Positions 54,006 to 64,000 of a stretch of DNA of 64,000 nucleotides are shown here, one piece after another. The stretch is from Calendula officinalis (taxonomy: Eukaryota; Streptophyta; Magnoliopsida; Asterales; Asteraceae), in NCBI GenBank assembly GCA_963853835.1, contig OY970826.1, positions 5,254,001 through 5,318,000 on the forward strand, in the 5' to 3' direction. Under the pieces are notes generated by a model. That model had not been told where the DNA came from. It made no database searches and saw only the letters and a list, made by a program, of their open reading frames with translations. Both the position numbers and the translations under genes were made by a program. The stretch's first letter is position 1. Every line of letters starts with the position of its first letter.

Positions 54006-55151
54006 GTCGTCATTGTCTTTTGCTTTTGATGTCTCGCAGGATCTGGTTGTTTGTGGGGTTTTTGGGCATAGCCCTTTGTTTTATGTTATGCAGCTTTTCA
54101 AAAAAAAAGTTTCACATTATTATGCGTAATCGAGGGTTGGTCGGCGACCACAACCGCTCCAGCGATCACGTCCCCAACATATGATCTACCAAGGACGAGT
54201 CTCCCATTACATTTTCAATTCGGTTTGGTCGCTCTGGAAAGTGATGCAGATCGTGTGTGTTGTGCAATGGGGACTTGTACATTATGCATGATAAGTAGTA
54301 AATGTATTAATAAAATCAATTTCAAGGTTTGGTCTTGTGTTTGTTCACCACTATTACGGTTTGGTCGAAGTTTATCATGTGTTTGGTTAGAAGAGAAAAT
54401 TACTATGGGGCTAATATCACAGCTGTTAGTTATGTAGCAACTGCATGATAAGTGTAACGAAAGGAAAGAATACACTTATACGGTTCCACTGATCAAATTA
54501 AGAATTATGAACACTCAACAATAAATAAACTCTTTCTTTATTTAATCAATATTGATTTAACAAAGTACAAGTGGTTGCGAAATAGCTAAGAACACGAATC
54601 AAAACTTGACTACTTGAAGGAGATAGACAATCACAAATACTATCTAAGACAAATACTGATTAACAAATAATCAAATACAAGATCATACACTGTTGTTACT
54701 TAAATTCAATTGATGAACAAGCAACCGAACACTATCACAAGTTGTTTTCACTTTGCTTGAAGATGTTATCTGATGAAACCTTAGCAGAGTGAAAACGTTG
54801 TTGGGTGCGCGCGTGAATTCATCCATCAAGTCTTCTATTTATAGTGTTTTCAAGGTGTGACAGCTAAGGGATGTATGAATTTGTCCACGTGTAAGAATCA
54901 CGTTGGTGTTAAGGATATTTCATGCGACAAGCACTACTAACAGAATTCTGACAATACTTTTTGTCGTCTTGTGGTCGCCGACAAGCACTACTAACGGTAT
55001 TCACTTGCGTTTTCATTATGGTACCCGTCTGGTACCGAATTGGCAGTACTGAGTTTTCCCGAGTCAGGGTTTTGAGAAAAATAGGCTCGATAAGATGTTG
55101 GAGATTGTGGAAATAACCATTAGGGTTATGCGTTGTATTGATATAAATAGA
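54006..55151. other. Intergenic, repeat-like sequence
   Basis: No gene. Around 54450-55000 the sequence looks like an LTR read on the minus strand (TATAAATAG at about 54842, minus), but no ends or target duplication were found. Two copies of CGACAAGCACTACTAAC (54929 and 54978) are a short direct repeat. Confidence 0.35.
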
Positions 55152-55156
55152 GTAAT

Positions 55157-55406
55157 TGTTAGGACTAGTTTTAAGCTTTAAATATTGTAATTAGCTTAAT
55201 TAGACTAGTTAGTGGTTAGAGTATAAATACCTTGTATGATGGCTAATGATGTAAGCTTTCCCACACTTTAATTGAAACACCATTTTGAAAGCTCCTTCCC
55301 TCCTCCATCTTCTCTCTCAAAACACACACACTTACACACACTAGCTCATATCAATTCCTTCAAATCACCATGGATCATTGAGTTTATGATTGTTTAAGCT
55401 CTATCA
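55157..55406 (+). mobile_element. Solo LTR of the A/B/D group
   Basis: TGTTAGGACTAG ... AAGCTCTATCA, 250 bp, flanked by exact GTAAT copies (55152-55156, 55407-55411). It has the TATA word (GTATAAATACC), the CTTTCCCACACTTTAATTG block and the CA-rich tract of the LTRs of A and B. It is the product of LTR-LTR recombination. Confidence 0.85.
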
Positions 55407-55474
55407 GTAATAGATACACGATATTTACAAAAGGCTCCTATACTATACATTATAAGCATAATAAATAAAAAATA

Positions 55475-55844
55475 GGCCAAAATGCATTTTAGTACCATGA
55501 ACTTGGCTAACTAGGTCCTCTACTACCCTGAACTATTAAAGATATAGCATGGTACCCTGGACTTGACAAAATGGTCGATTTAGTACCCTAACTCACTAAT
55601 TTGGCCTTGTTTTTTTGCTTGACTTACTTTTGTTGGGGCTTTTGACGGACTAAAAAATATACGTTCATCTCAATATACTGATATTATAAGTAAATCTCGT
55701 GAGAAAATAAGGCCAAATTAATAAGTTAGGGTACTAAATCGACCATTTTATCAAGTTCAGGGTACCATGTTACATTTTTAATAGTTTAGAGTAGTGGAAG
55801 ACTTAATTAGCCAATTTCATGAAACTAAAAATACATTTTAACGG
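55475..55844. mobile_element. MULE-like MITE with long terminal inverted repeats
   Basis: The first ~140 bases (AAAATGCATTTTAGTACCATG ...) are repeated inverted at the right end (... TCATGAAACTAAAAATACATTTT), including TTAGTACCCTAACTCACTAATTT against AATAAGTTAGGGTACTAA. There is no coding capacity. Flanks are A-rich with an imperfect 9-bp duplication. Confidence 0.7.
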
Positions 55845-57258
55845 AAAAATATATAAACTATCTATTTAACATATCGCGGTTGCTCATCACTAATGGGCCA
55901 TATTCCAATGCCTCATAATGAGCAAAACAAGGATAATCTACGGGTTTCAAGTTCTCTTGTAATTTAACGAGTATTATGCGACCTGCGCGATGCTGCAGAG
56001 TTTAAAACATATATTTTTTTACGTTAAGATTTTGATTGGATTAATATGATTTATTATTCTGTATTCATGAAAAAAAAAACAATGTCTTTTCATATTGATT
56101 GTAACTACAACAATACTATTATGAGTGGTTTTTAAAATAATTTTAGTTTTAATGTGAAATAAGTTAAAATACATATTTAATTAGACTTTAGGGGTTTCTA
56201 AGTCTTAATTTTAAAAATTAATAAACACTTAGATTAATTAATAATAGAGTTTACTTTTGAATGTGAAGATGTTATTTCTCAATTGTGATATGTTAAGTTT
56301 TTCCTAAAATTATTTTGTCAAACTAAATAAACATATTAATAATAAGAACTTTATAATAATAATATAACTTTAATAAGAACTTTATAATCTATTAAATTCC
56401 TTTAAATAGCTACAAATAAAAGAAAAAAAGCCAAGAGAGAGTGAACACTAAATCACGTGGCCGGAGGTCAATGCCTTGACCACTCGCACTAATTTGTAAT
56501 TTGGTTATACTTTCATCAAATCTTTATATATATAAATAATATAATATAATAATATAATATTGAACATGTGGCAATGTTTTACTTGTTGGGCTTCATTTGT
56601 AACTCCGTTTTGTTTCTAAAGCAGTGTTGAAATTTTGTAATGAACAGGAACATTTGAATGATAATTGTAATATATAGTAATAGTAATAGTAATAGGTCAC
56701 AAATTCAAAGTTAGTATCTAACTTCAGTAAACTAATGGGCCCATTTGAGATGTTTTGAGGAATTAAAAGTTTAGATCAGTCCGAGTCTCAACGCATGCTC
56801 ACTCCTATTGGTGCCTCACTTGGTAAATTAGGAGAGTTGGCGGAACTATTTTTTAGATGGACAATTATTGGTGCAAGGTAACAAGGTTCACCAATCTATA
56901 CGTTTTGAGGAATATATGTATTTTCATAATAAATCATCATTTGTTTTATCAAATGTGATAGCTCGTTTGATAAAAACTTACAAAAAGTAATACAATCGAT
57001 AATATTATGTAATAAGTAAATAATCATTTATATACTAATAAAATAGTAAGATAAAAAATAATCAAACGGTCTCTCTCAAAAATGTAGACCGAATCAAGAA
57101 ACACAAGCGGCTGTCTCCAATTCCAAACCATTGATTTGTCCACACCCAATTTTCTAATGCCATTTGTTTCTTAGTTTACATCGAGATGTAGTCTTTGCCA
57201 CCCTAATTTTTGTCTTATAAACTAACCACCCCCTCTCATTTCACCACCCCACCCCACA
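55845..57258. other. Intergenic DNA and promoter region of EXO70
   Basis: AT-rich. No gene or clear transposon ends were seen. CTTATAAACTAACC at 57213 is the nearest TATA-like word but lies only about 45 bases before the ATG, so the real promoter is uncertain. Confidence 0.4.
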
Positions 57259-60200
57259 ATGGAAGACTACCCAATTCTCACAAAGCTCGAATCAACACGT
57301 TCCGATCTCAAAACCATCGTAAAATCATCCACAAATTCGCAAAAAAACTTGCAAAAACTCGACGAAAACTATGATTCACTAAAAGAAAGCCTAACCATAG
57401 CCTCGAGACGGTTAGCCGCTCTACAAACAATATCAATAGCCTCAAAAGCACTCCAAACACGCATCAACCGTGCGGTCTCACCCGCACTTGTACTCATTGA
57501 CGGGTTCAAAATATCCGAATCCTTGCAAAGAAAACTCATCGACATTTTAACAAAACTTTCGGGCCAAAAGTCGCGAAACAAGAGGCTAAGGTTACTAATC
57601 AAGTATGTTGATTGTGTTGATAAGTTGAACATAGCTATTAATTTGATTAGTCAAGAGGGCGGGCCGGCGATCCAACGGTTGCAAGAGGTGGTCGAGTTTT
57701 TGAGTCGGACTAAGGCCACGGACCAGTTTAGAACACATCGGTTAAGAGAGACGTTGGTTACTTTGAAGGCGTTATATGAAACCGAGGTTGATTCTATGAA
57801 GTTTGATGGGTTGTTTGATGAGGCTTTGTTGAATTTGCAAGATGAGTTTGAGGGGATTTTGCACGAGTTGAAGCATCATAATATTGGATTGGTGGCGGAA
57901 GGCGGCGGTGATGATGGCGACGAGGTGGCGGAGTTGGGGACGGAGATGGAGGTTGAAGTTCTTAGACGGATTTCGGAGACACTTACGGCTAATGATTGTT
58001 TGGATATATGCATCGATATCTTTGTTAAGGTAATTCTTTCACTATAAAACGATCGGTTTTCTTTACATTCTCCATAGATTAGATATTTTTTTGGCTAAAA
58101 ATTTTATCAATACAGGTTTGCAAATCAATTGATAAGATTAGAAAAGAGAATTGGTGAATTACAACGTGTAAATCATATTATGAGTAACAATTAAAAGATT
58201 TAATAGGAAACAATATATTTTCTCTCAAAAAAATTTATTGTACTTATCGCTTAATTAAAATGTTTTTTAATCTATTTTGTCGCTTAATTAATAATGTTTT
58301 TTAATCTATTTTGTTATAACTTCTACATTCTTAACGCTATATTATAAAATTAGGTTGGCTCAAAAACATATTATTATCAAAATGAAACTCAAAATTTATA
58401 CTATTTACTCTCTGTTTTTGTAAATCATAACAGACACATAGATTATATGCAACAAAATGAACAAAATGTATATTTGGGTTCCTCTCCTATTTAGATTCGA
58501 CTTAAAAGGACCAATATCAACCCTTACCCATATTAACCTGTTACCATACCCGTTTCCACCAAAACACATAACTAACACATCAATTATTTATAGAGAACGA
58601 TCCTGAAAAATTTAACATGTGTTTGTTTTCTAAGGCATGCACACAAATACCATGTTTGCAATTTTGCTGGAAATCTCCTTGGAATAAGTATCCTGATGAG
58701 TTTGTTTCAACTCTATATAATCGATCTTTAGGCTCAAGAATAGTTAGTTCTTGATCTTGGAATAAACATATACAAATCATAAATTTGCGGAATTAGATAA
58801 ACAGATTTGTATTGCTAAACAAGGTTTTCATCATCATCAATTTATACAATGATTACTAAAAGCCCCAATTCTACATAAAATATGTAGAACGGTTTTAATC
58901 TTCTAACAGGATCATAATATGACCTTGAGGCTTAAAGAACACACACAAACACATTTTTGAAAAAACGTGGGTTTCAAGAACGACTAATTCTATGTCATTA
59001 GATCTCTTTATATAATAGAGAACCTAAGACTTACAAGGAAAAGATAATTACTAAATCTTTTGAATTCTATAAAGATATACTAAATCTTTTACATTTATCA
59101 TTATCTCCTAAATCTTCATTCAAATCTTGAATTCCATATCAACGATTTAGGTCCTTGTAGTTTCCAAGTTTTGACACATCAAATCTAAATGAATATTATC
59201 TAGAATATTCCTAACAATCTTCCCCTATTTGATTCGACAAAACTTATAGAATTAGCTTGGAATCTTCAAGTCTCTTCCCCTTTTTGGCATAATCAAATAC
59301 AAATCTGAAACTTGAACTTCCCATTGAATGATCAACACTTTTTCTTCCCCTGAAAGTGTTCTATCATTCTTGTTTCTTCGAGGCTATATCAGTTACATTG
59401 AAAATAAATCATCTTCTATTTGAAGTTGAAGTAGAAATTCAAATTATGCATCACATCCCGTCTAAATCAAGTAATCAGCAACATCATATCTTGTATGAAG
59501 GACCTTCTAGGCCTTCAACAGATCTTTCCGTTAAGATTCTGTTGAATTGCAGTTACATCAATACATAACATCTTATGTAGTAAGACTTTCCACTTCTTCT
59601 TCAAACAAAATTAAATATATCTTCTTCTGTAATTGACTAATGAAGATCAAATATGTAACAAATAAACTTTCTTCCTTTATCTTCATCAAGCCTTCAACCT
59701 GTGTGTGTGAATAATGTGATTCGTTTCACATTAATATCACGAGTTATTTTCATCCTCTTTTTATCGAGAATAAATAATAATAAGTGATTAAACCGGATAC
59801 TATCAATAAACCATAGTATGGAACGAACATGGTGTGTGTCATGTTTTCCAAATATGATGTATCGGTTATGCGGAAGAAATCAGTACTAAATTTGTACCCA
59901 TGAGGATCAGTAGCAAAATTAGAACGCTACTTTCTTCATTCACTACTGATCAATAGTAATTTTGAGGTGATCAGTAGTAAAAACGATCATCAGTATTAAC
60001 CGTTGTGACCAGTAGTAACGTTTGTATAACCGGATCAGTAGTAAAAACTAGTTGCGATCAGCAGTAATAAGATATAAGCGTCATTGCAGTAGGATAGATT
60101 TTGTGGAATTTCATCCACGTGGATCTCAACAAACCAATTCAAGAATGCTCTAAAAAGTCATCTTTCGTCCACCGCAAAAATTCGATAATATTTAATCTTC

Positions 60201-62582
60201 CTTTTAAATTATGAGATCCTCCCATATTCACCAAATATTTAAATATTCAACTTCCTTTTTAAATTATAGGCATGACAATCTCCAACTTATGCCGCCTCCC
60301 ACGTTTACCAACCCCAACAACTGGATAATAACAAAAAATTAACACAATTATAAAAAATTGTTACCTCCCACGAACGTAATACTGCTTTGAATTATGTGAC
60401 CATTTAAATCTTTCCATATCTTGACTAAACTTCAACTTGTAAATAGTTATTAATACAGATCGTATACGAATCAATTTCAAATTCCATATTTTTTATGCTT
60501 GATTCTTCATTATTGATAGAGCCTTGTTTTATTCCAGATCTGGAGCCACCCGCTCTGATACCACTTGATGAGTTTGTTTCAACTCTATATAATCGATCTT
60601 TAGGCTCAAGAATAGTTAGTTCTTGATCTTGGAATAAACATATACAAATCATAAATTTGCGGAATTAGATAAACAGATTTGTATTGCTAAACAAGATTTT
60701 CATCATCATCAATTTATACAATGATTACTAAAAGCCCCAATTCTACATAAAATATGAGAACGGTTTTAATCTTCTAACAGGATCATAATATGACATTGAG
60801 GCTTAAAGAACACACACAAACACATTTTTGATATAACGTGGGTTTCAAGAACGACTAATTCTATGTCATTAGGTCTCTTTATATAATAGAGAACCTAAGA
60901 CTTACAAGGAAAAGATAATTACTAAATCTTTTGAATTCTATAAAGATATACTAAATCTTTTACATTTATCATTATCTCCTAAATCTTCATTCAAATCTTG
61001 AATTCCATATCAACGATTTAGGTCCTTGTAGTTTCCAAGTTTTGACACATCAAATCTAAATGAATATTATCTAAAAATATTCCTAGCATATCCCTACCCA
61101 TTGGCAGAGATACAACTATCTACATCTTATTTCTCACATACCCCTTTTTTTTAAGGGATTATGTGTCGTCGATCTTGAAAAATTAACGTATTTCAAATGT
61201 TGATTTAATTTTATGTATAGGTGAGGTATAAGAGAGCAGCAAAAGCACTAATGAGACTAAACCCGGATTACCTAAGAACATACAAACCCGAAGAAATCGA
61301 CGAAATGGAATGGGAGAGTTTAGAGACATCCATAAGCCTATGGATCCAACACTTTGAGCTAGCGGTTCGAACTGTTTTCGTTTCAGAAAAGAACCTATGC
61401 AACCAAGTTCTCAAAAACATCATGGACGGTTTGATTTGGCAAGAATGTTTCGTTAAAATAGCCGACAAAATCATGGCGGTTTTCTTCCGCTTTGGTGAAG
61501 GTGTTGCAAGAAGTAACAAAGAGCCACAAAAACTCTTCAAACTCTTAGACATGTTTAATTCTTTAGAAAATTTAAGAACGGATTTTTACGACATTTTTGA
61601 AGGGGAATCGGGATCCGATATATGTACTCGGTTTCGGGAATTAGAAAAGCTTCTTGTTCATGCTTCCACTAAAGTTTATTGGGAATTCGGGCTTCAAATC
61701 GAAGGTAACCAAGACGGTTTACCTCCACCACAAGATGGTTCGGTCCCAAAGTTAGTCCGGTACGCGGTTAATTACCTAAAATACCTAACCACGGCTAACT
61801 ATGGTGCACCCATGGCTCATGTACTCAGAACCGAACAAATATGGAAAACGGGAATTTTATCAATACCCGAGACTGAAACGGATGAAAATTTGTTAAAAGA
61901 AGCGGTTTCAAACGTAATGGAAGCGTTACATAGAAATATCGAGACTAAAAGATCGGGTTATAAAGATAAAGTTCTTTATCATGTATTTACTATGAACACT
62001 TATTGGTACATTTACATGAGGACTAGAAACACCGAGCTAGGGAAACTATTGGGCGAAAATTACATGAGAAAGAATTACAAAGTTGTGGCGGAAGAAGCGG
62101 CTTACTTGTACGAGAAGCAAGCTTGGGGTGGGTTAGTGAGATTACTTGACAAAGAGGAAATACAAGAACTTAACAAAGAAGCAATCGGGCCCGTTGTAAA
62201 GGGTAAACTCGAGGCATTTTTGAAGGGTTTTGAAGAGATTGCTCAAATGCATACGAGTAAATACGTGATTGCCGAGCCCGATTTGCGGGAACAAATAAAA
62301 GAGGCAACCATTAAGCTTATTGTCCCGGTTTATTCGGATTTTATAGACCGGTTTTCGAGTTTTTTGGCGGGAAAAGCGTACTCGTCGCCCGAATCGATTG
62401 AAGGGTTGTTGAATCAGATTTTTTCAGGAAATAGCCGAAATTCGTCGATGGTTTCGAGGCGGCGTGAGATTAAGGATCAGGTTGAAGGGAGAAACTCGGC
62501 ATTGAGTGATGTAGAACATGTTTCGGGGCGGAATTTGGTTAGTCGGTTTCAACGGAACCGATCAAATACTAGTGATGCTTAA
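57259..62582 (+). CDS. EXO70: EXO70 exocyst subunit, two exons
   Basis: EXO70 proteins are subunits of the exocyst, which tethers secretory vesicles to the plasma membrane, in part by binding phosphoinositides. Exon 1 is 57259-58029 (257 codons), and exon 2 is 61221-62582 (453 codons with a phase-0 join), giving 710 residues, usual for plant EXO70. The N-terminal part is helical (LKTIVKSSTNSQKNLQKL; AVSPALVLIDGFKISESLQRK). The EXO70 domain runs to the end: CIDIFVK joined to VRYKRAAKAL, the conserved EIDEMEWESLETSISLWIQH, YTNY-like MAHVLRTEQIW, and KYVIAEPDLREQIKE near the C-terminus. The only intron (3,191 bp) contains an antisense copia derivative of 2,395 bp; without it and its duplication it would be about 790 bp. 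Splice sites are intact. The subfamily (A to I) was not assigned. The C-terminal 60 residues are Ser/Arg-rich. Confidence 0.93.
58694..59216 (-). repeat. 3' LTR of element G
   Basis: Plus-strand TGATGAGTTTG ... ATTCCTAACA; X-type LTR. Confidence 0.87.
60552..60563 (-). promoter_or_regulatory. Primer binding site of element G
   Basis: TGGTATCAGAGC on the minus strand, two bases inside the right LTR. Confidence 0.85.
60566..61088 (-). repeat. 5' LTR of element G
   Basis: Plus-strand TGATGAGTTTG ... ATTCCTAGCA; the terminal T-to-C change leaves TGCTAGGA at the outer end on the element strand. Confidence 0.87.
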
Positions 62583-62879
62583 AGAGTTTGTAATGTGAGT
62601 TTTGTCACAAATTATGTTGGTGTATGGTTTCCTAAAATACTTCTTAGGTAATAATAGAAGTTTTTATTGTGTTAGTACTTGTAGACATGTAACATATTGT
62701 GGGGTATTTATAATTGTTTTTAGGATAATATTCCCCTAGATGTGACAAATTGGATTTATGTACTTAGGGTTGGTTGGCTCATGTTTAAGAAACACATTCA
62801 TCTGTTATTTATTTTTATCAACTATTCTAGTTAAACATTTATTAAAAAGCAAACTTTATATTATTAGCAACATTACGAC
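62583..62879. other. 3' UTRs between convergent EXO70 and TAM41
   Basis: 297 bases separate the two stop codons. The T-rich stretch around 62640-62720 and the A/T-rich 62800-62870 probably hold the poly(A) sites of the two genes. Transcripts may overlap. Confidence 0.5.
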
Positions 62880-64000
62880 TTATTTTGTTGAAGAATTCCA
62901 AGCTTTTTTCATCTTTTTACCGAGATATTTAATTCCATGAACCGCTCCAACAGTTATAAAACTAGCAACCGCTTGTCTTGCACTTGAAATCATAACTTTA
63001 CGCCACAAAACCTTTTGCATGCACGCTGCAGCCTGTTCCCGTGATCCAATTGTGAAATTACCATTTTGCCCTTCAATTAGTCCCATTTTACTTTTGAGGG
63101 ATTTAGGAAGAGAAGAAACAATGGAAGATGTTGCAGATAAGCTACAATCCTGTAATTCAAAAGATGAATGTATAAGTTTTATGATGTGTAAACTAGAGGT
63201 AAAAAATGGGCAGGCATGTTGGATAACGGGTCAAAATGGATGTTTTTGGTACGGGTCAAAACATACCAGGACACAAAATCATCTTTTAATGATCCAATTG
63301 GACATATGATTTAATAAAATATATATAAAAAAAAATTAGACTAAATTACACAAATGGTCCTTTAGATCTGTACCATATTACATATTTGGTCCTTTAGTTT
63401 CATAAATTACACTACCAATCCATATTTTTGAAACTATTGACACTTTACCTAAACAGACGTTAACTTTTCCCGTAAAACAAATGGGTTTTCATGGGTTTCA
63501 AATTGATAAAATGAAAGGGAAAAGGACAAATTTACCCCCCTCGTGCATCACACGTGACCATACTTGACGGGAAAAGTTAACGTCTACTTAGGTAAAGGAC
63601 CAAACGTGTCAATAGTTTCAGATATAAGAACTACCAGTGTAATTTATGAAACTAAAGGACCAAATATGTAATATGGTACAAACCTAAAGGACCATTTGTG
63701 TAATTTACTCAAAATATTATAAATAAAAAGAAACCTGGGATATATTAATTTGATGATCACCACATGAAAGTTTTAATAATTGCTGATTTTCATACTCCTC
63801 CACCAACGGTTTATACATATTTCTAAACAATTCAAATTGTCCATCTACTATCTTTTTTACCTGAATAAAAAAATAAAAAAATTATCAAGCAACAAATAAT
63901 TTAATTTCACAAATTGAATTTAAATACCTTATTTTTATCCTCTGCAAAAAGCATGCGCAAATCACCCGTATATGATAAGCTACATATTTTTGCATAAAGT
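62880..64000 (-). CDS. TAM41: TAM41, mitochondrial phosphatidate cytidylyltransferase, 3' exons (partial)
   Basis: TAM41 makes CDP-diacylglycerol from phosphatidic acid and CTP on the matrix side of the mitochondrial inner membrane, for phosphatidylglycerol and cardiolipin. Three exons are visible on the minus strand: 64000-63928 (runs off the window), 63860-63735 and 63149-62880, with GT-AG borders in phase 0. Together they give about 155 C-terminal residues: the conserved SLSYTGDLRMLFAEDKNKVKKI, then EEYENQQLLKL, SATSSIVSSLPKSLKSK, SREQAAACMQKVLWRK, and an ARQAVASFITVGAVHGIKYL end. The catalytic N-terminal part lies beyond the right edge. The last intron contains a MULE-like MITE. Identification rests on the GDLRM...EDKNK block and the family's C-terminal helix. 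Confidence 0.85.
63339..63710. mobile_element. MULE-like MITE in a TAM41 intron
   Basis: GACTAAATTACACAAATGG at the left returns inverted as CCATTTGTGTAATTTACTC at the right. The inverted repeats are about 150 bases long (for example ACCATATTACATATTTGGTC and its inverse). Flanks AAAAAATTA / AAAATATTA form a 9-bp duplication with one mismatch, as expected for Mutator-like elements. Confidence 0.78.

Larger units (their letters stand above)
58694..61088 (-). mobile_element. Element G: short non-autonomous copia derivative in the EXO70 intron
   Basis: Two 523-bp LTRs (58694-59216 and 60566-61088) differ at roughly eight places. The exact duplication TATCC is at 58689-58693 and 61089-61093. The primer site GCTCTGATACCA (60552-60563, minus-strand sense) lies next to the right LTR and the polypurine tract next to the left one (CTTCCCCTATTT, 59219-59230), so it is antisense to EXO70. 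The 1,349-bp interior has no gag or pol, but carries about eight CAGTAGT/ACTACTG words (59886-60075). The LTRs match the 5' LTR of element E. Confidence 0.9.

Noticed and set aside
60425..60652. 75-codon ORF in the EXO70 intron
   Set aside because: It spans the LTR/primer junction of element G and shows no domain.

Overview
This window is nuclear DNA from a flowering plant. The genes are intron-split eudicot genes (NAC, EXO70, mitochondrial TAM41, a ZCF37-like gene). The retrotransposon families, with initiator-Met-tRNA primer sites and SIRE-type copia gag/pol carrying an extra ORF after pol, look like those of Asteraceae, but the family assignment is an inference. No bacterial, organellar or CRISPR features were seen.

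Region 1-13 kb: a Stowaway-like MITE and old repeats, then a 5'-only fragment of a SIRE-type copia element (F, 1580-4136), a hAT-type MITE, and a complete non-autonomous LTR element (A, 5060-12975, target duplication TCTTG) whose 3' LTR was itself hit by a second hAT MITE. 13.1-14.5 kb: a three-exon NAC transcription factor gene on the minus strand, with a Stowaway MITE in its promoter region. 15.5-29.2 kb: a large SIRE-like copia element (E) with gag, protease, integrase, RT, RNase H and a long extra ORF. It is disabled by a nonsense codon, frameshifts and a 2.47-kb gypsy-type solo LTR inside gag, and its two LTRs belong to different families. 29.5-46.7 kb: a non-autonomous LTR element on the minus strand (D, target duplication CTAAG), into which a younger relative (B, 38477-45983, target duplication ACTTT, LTRs that look identical) has inserted. 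D also carries a hAT MITE and an internal PBS/LTR-end scar marking a chimeric origin.

Region 46.7-64 kb is gene-bearing: a fragment of an RRM (RBM7/SF3B4-like) gene, a second copy of the first Stowaway family, SINE-like sequences, a ZCF37-like intronless gene (51460-52302), a Harbinger-type MITE with an expanded GGTGGT array, a solo LTR of the A/B/D group, two MULE-like MITEs, a two-exon EXO70 gene (57259-62582) with an antisense 2.4-kb copia derivative in its only intron, and, converging on it, the 3' end of TAM41, running off the right edge.

The most unusual material is the non-autonomous family A/B/D. These elements lack pol, capsid and zinc knuckle but keep an ORF for the coiled-coil C-terminal part of gag. 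They share a cluster of TTCGGCC words after the PBS, an acceptor-like site where pol should begin, a hairpin whose loop is polypurine, and about 3 kb of conserved, internally duplicated non-coding DNA. The SIRE-like family is separately marked by dozens of ACTACTG/CAGTAGT words spread across LTR, spacer and coding sequence.
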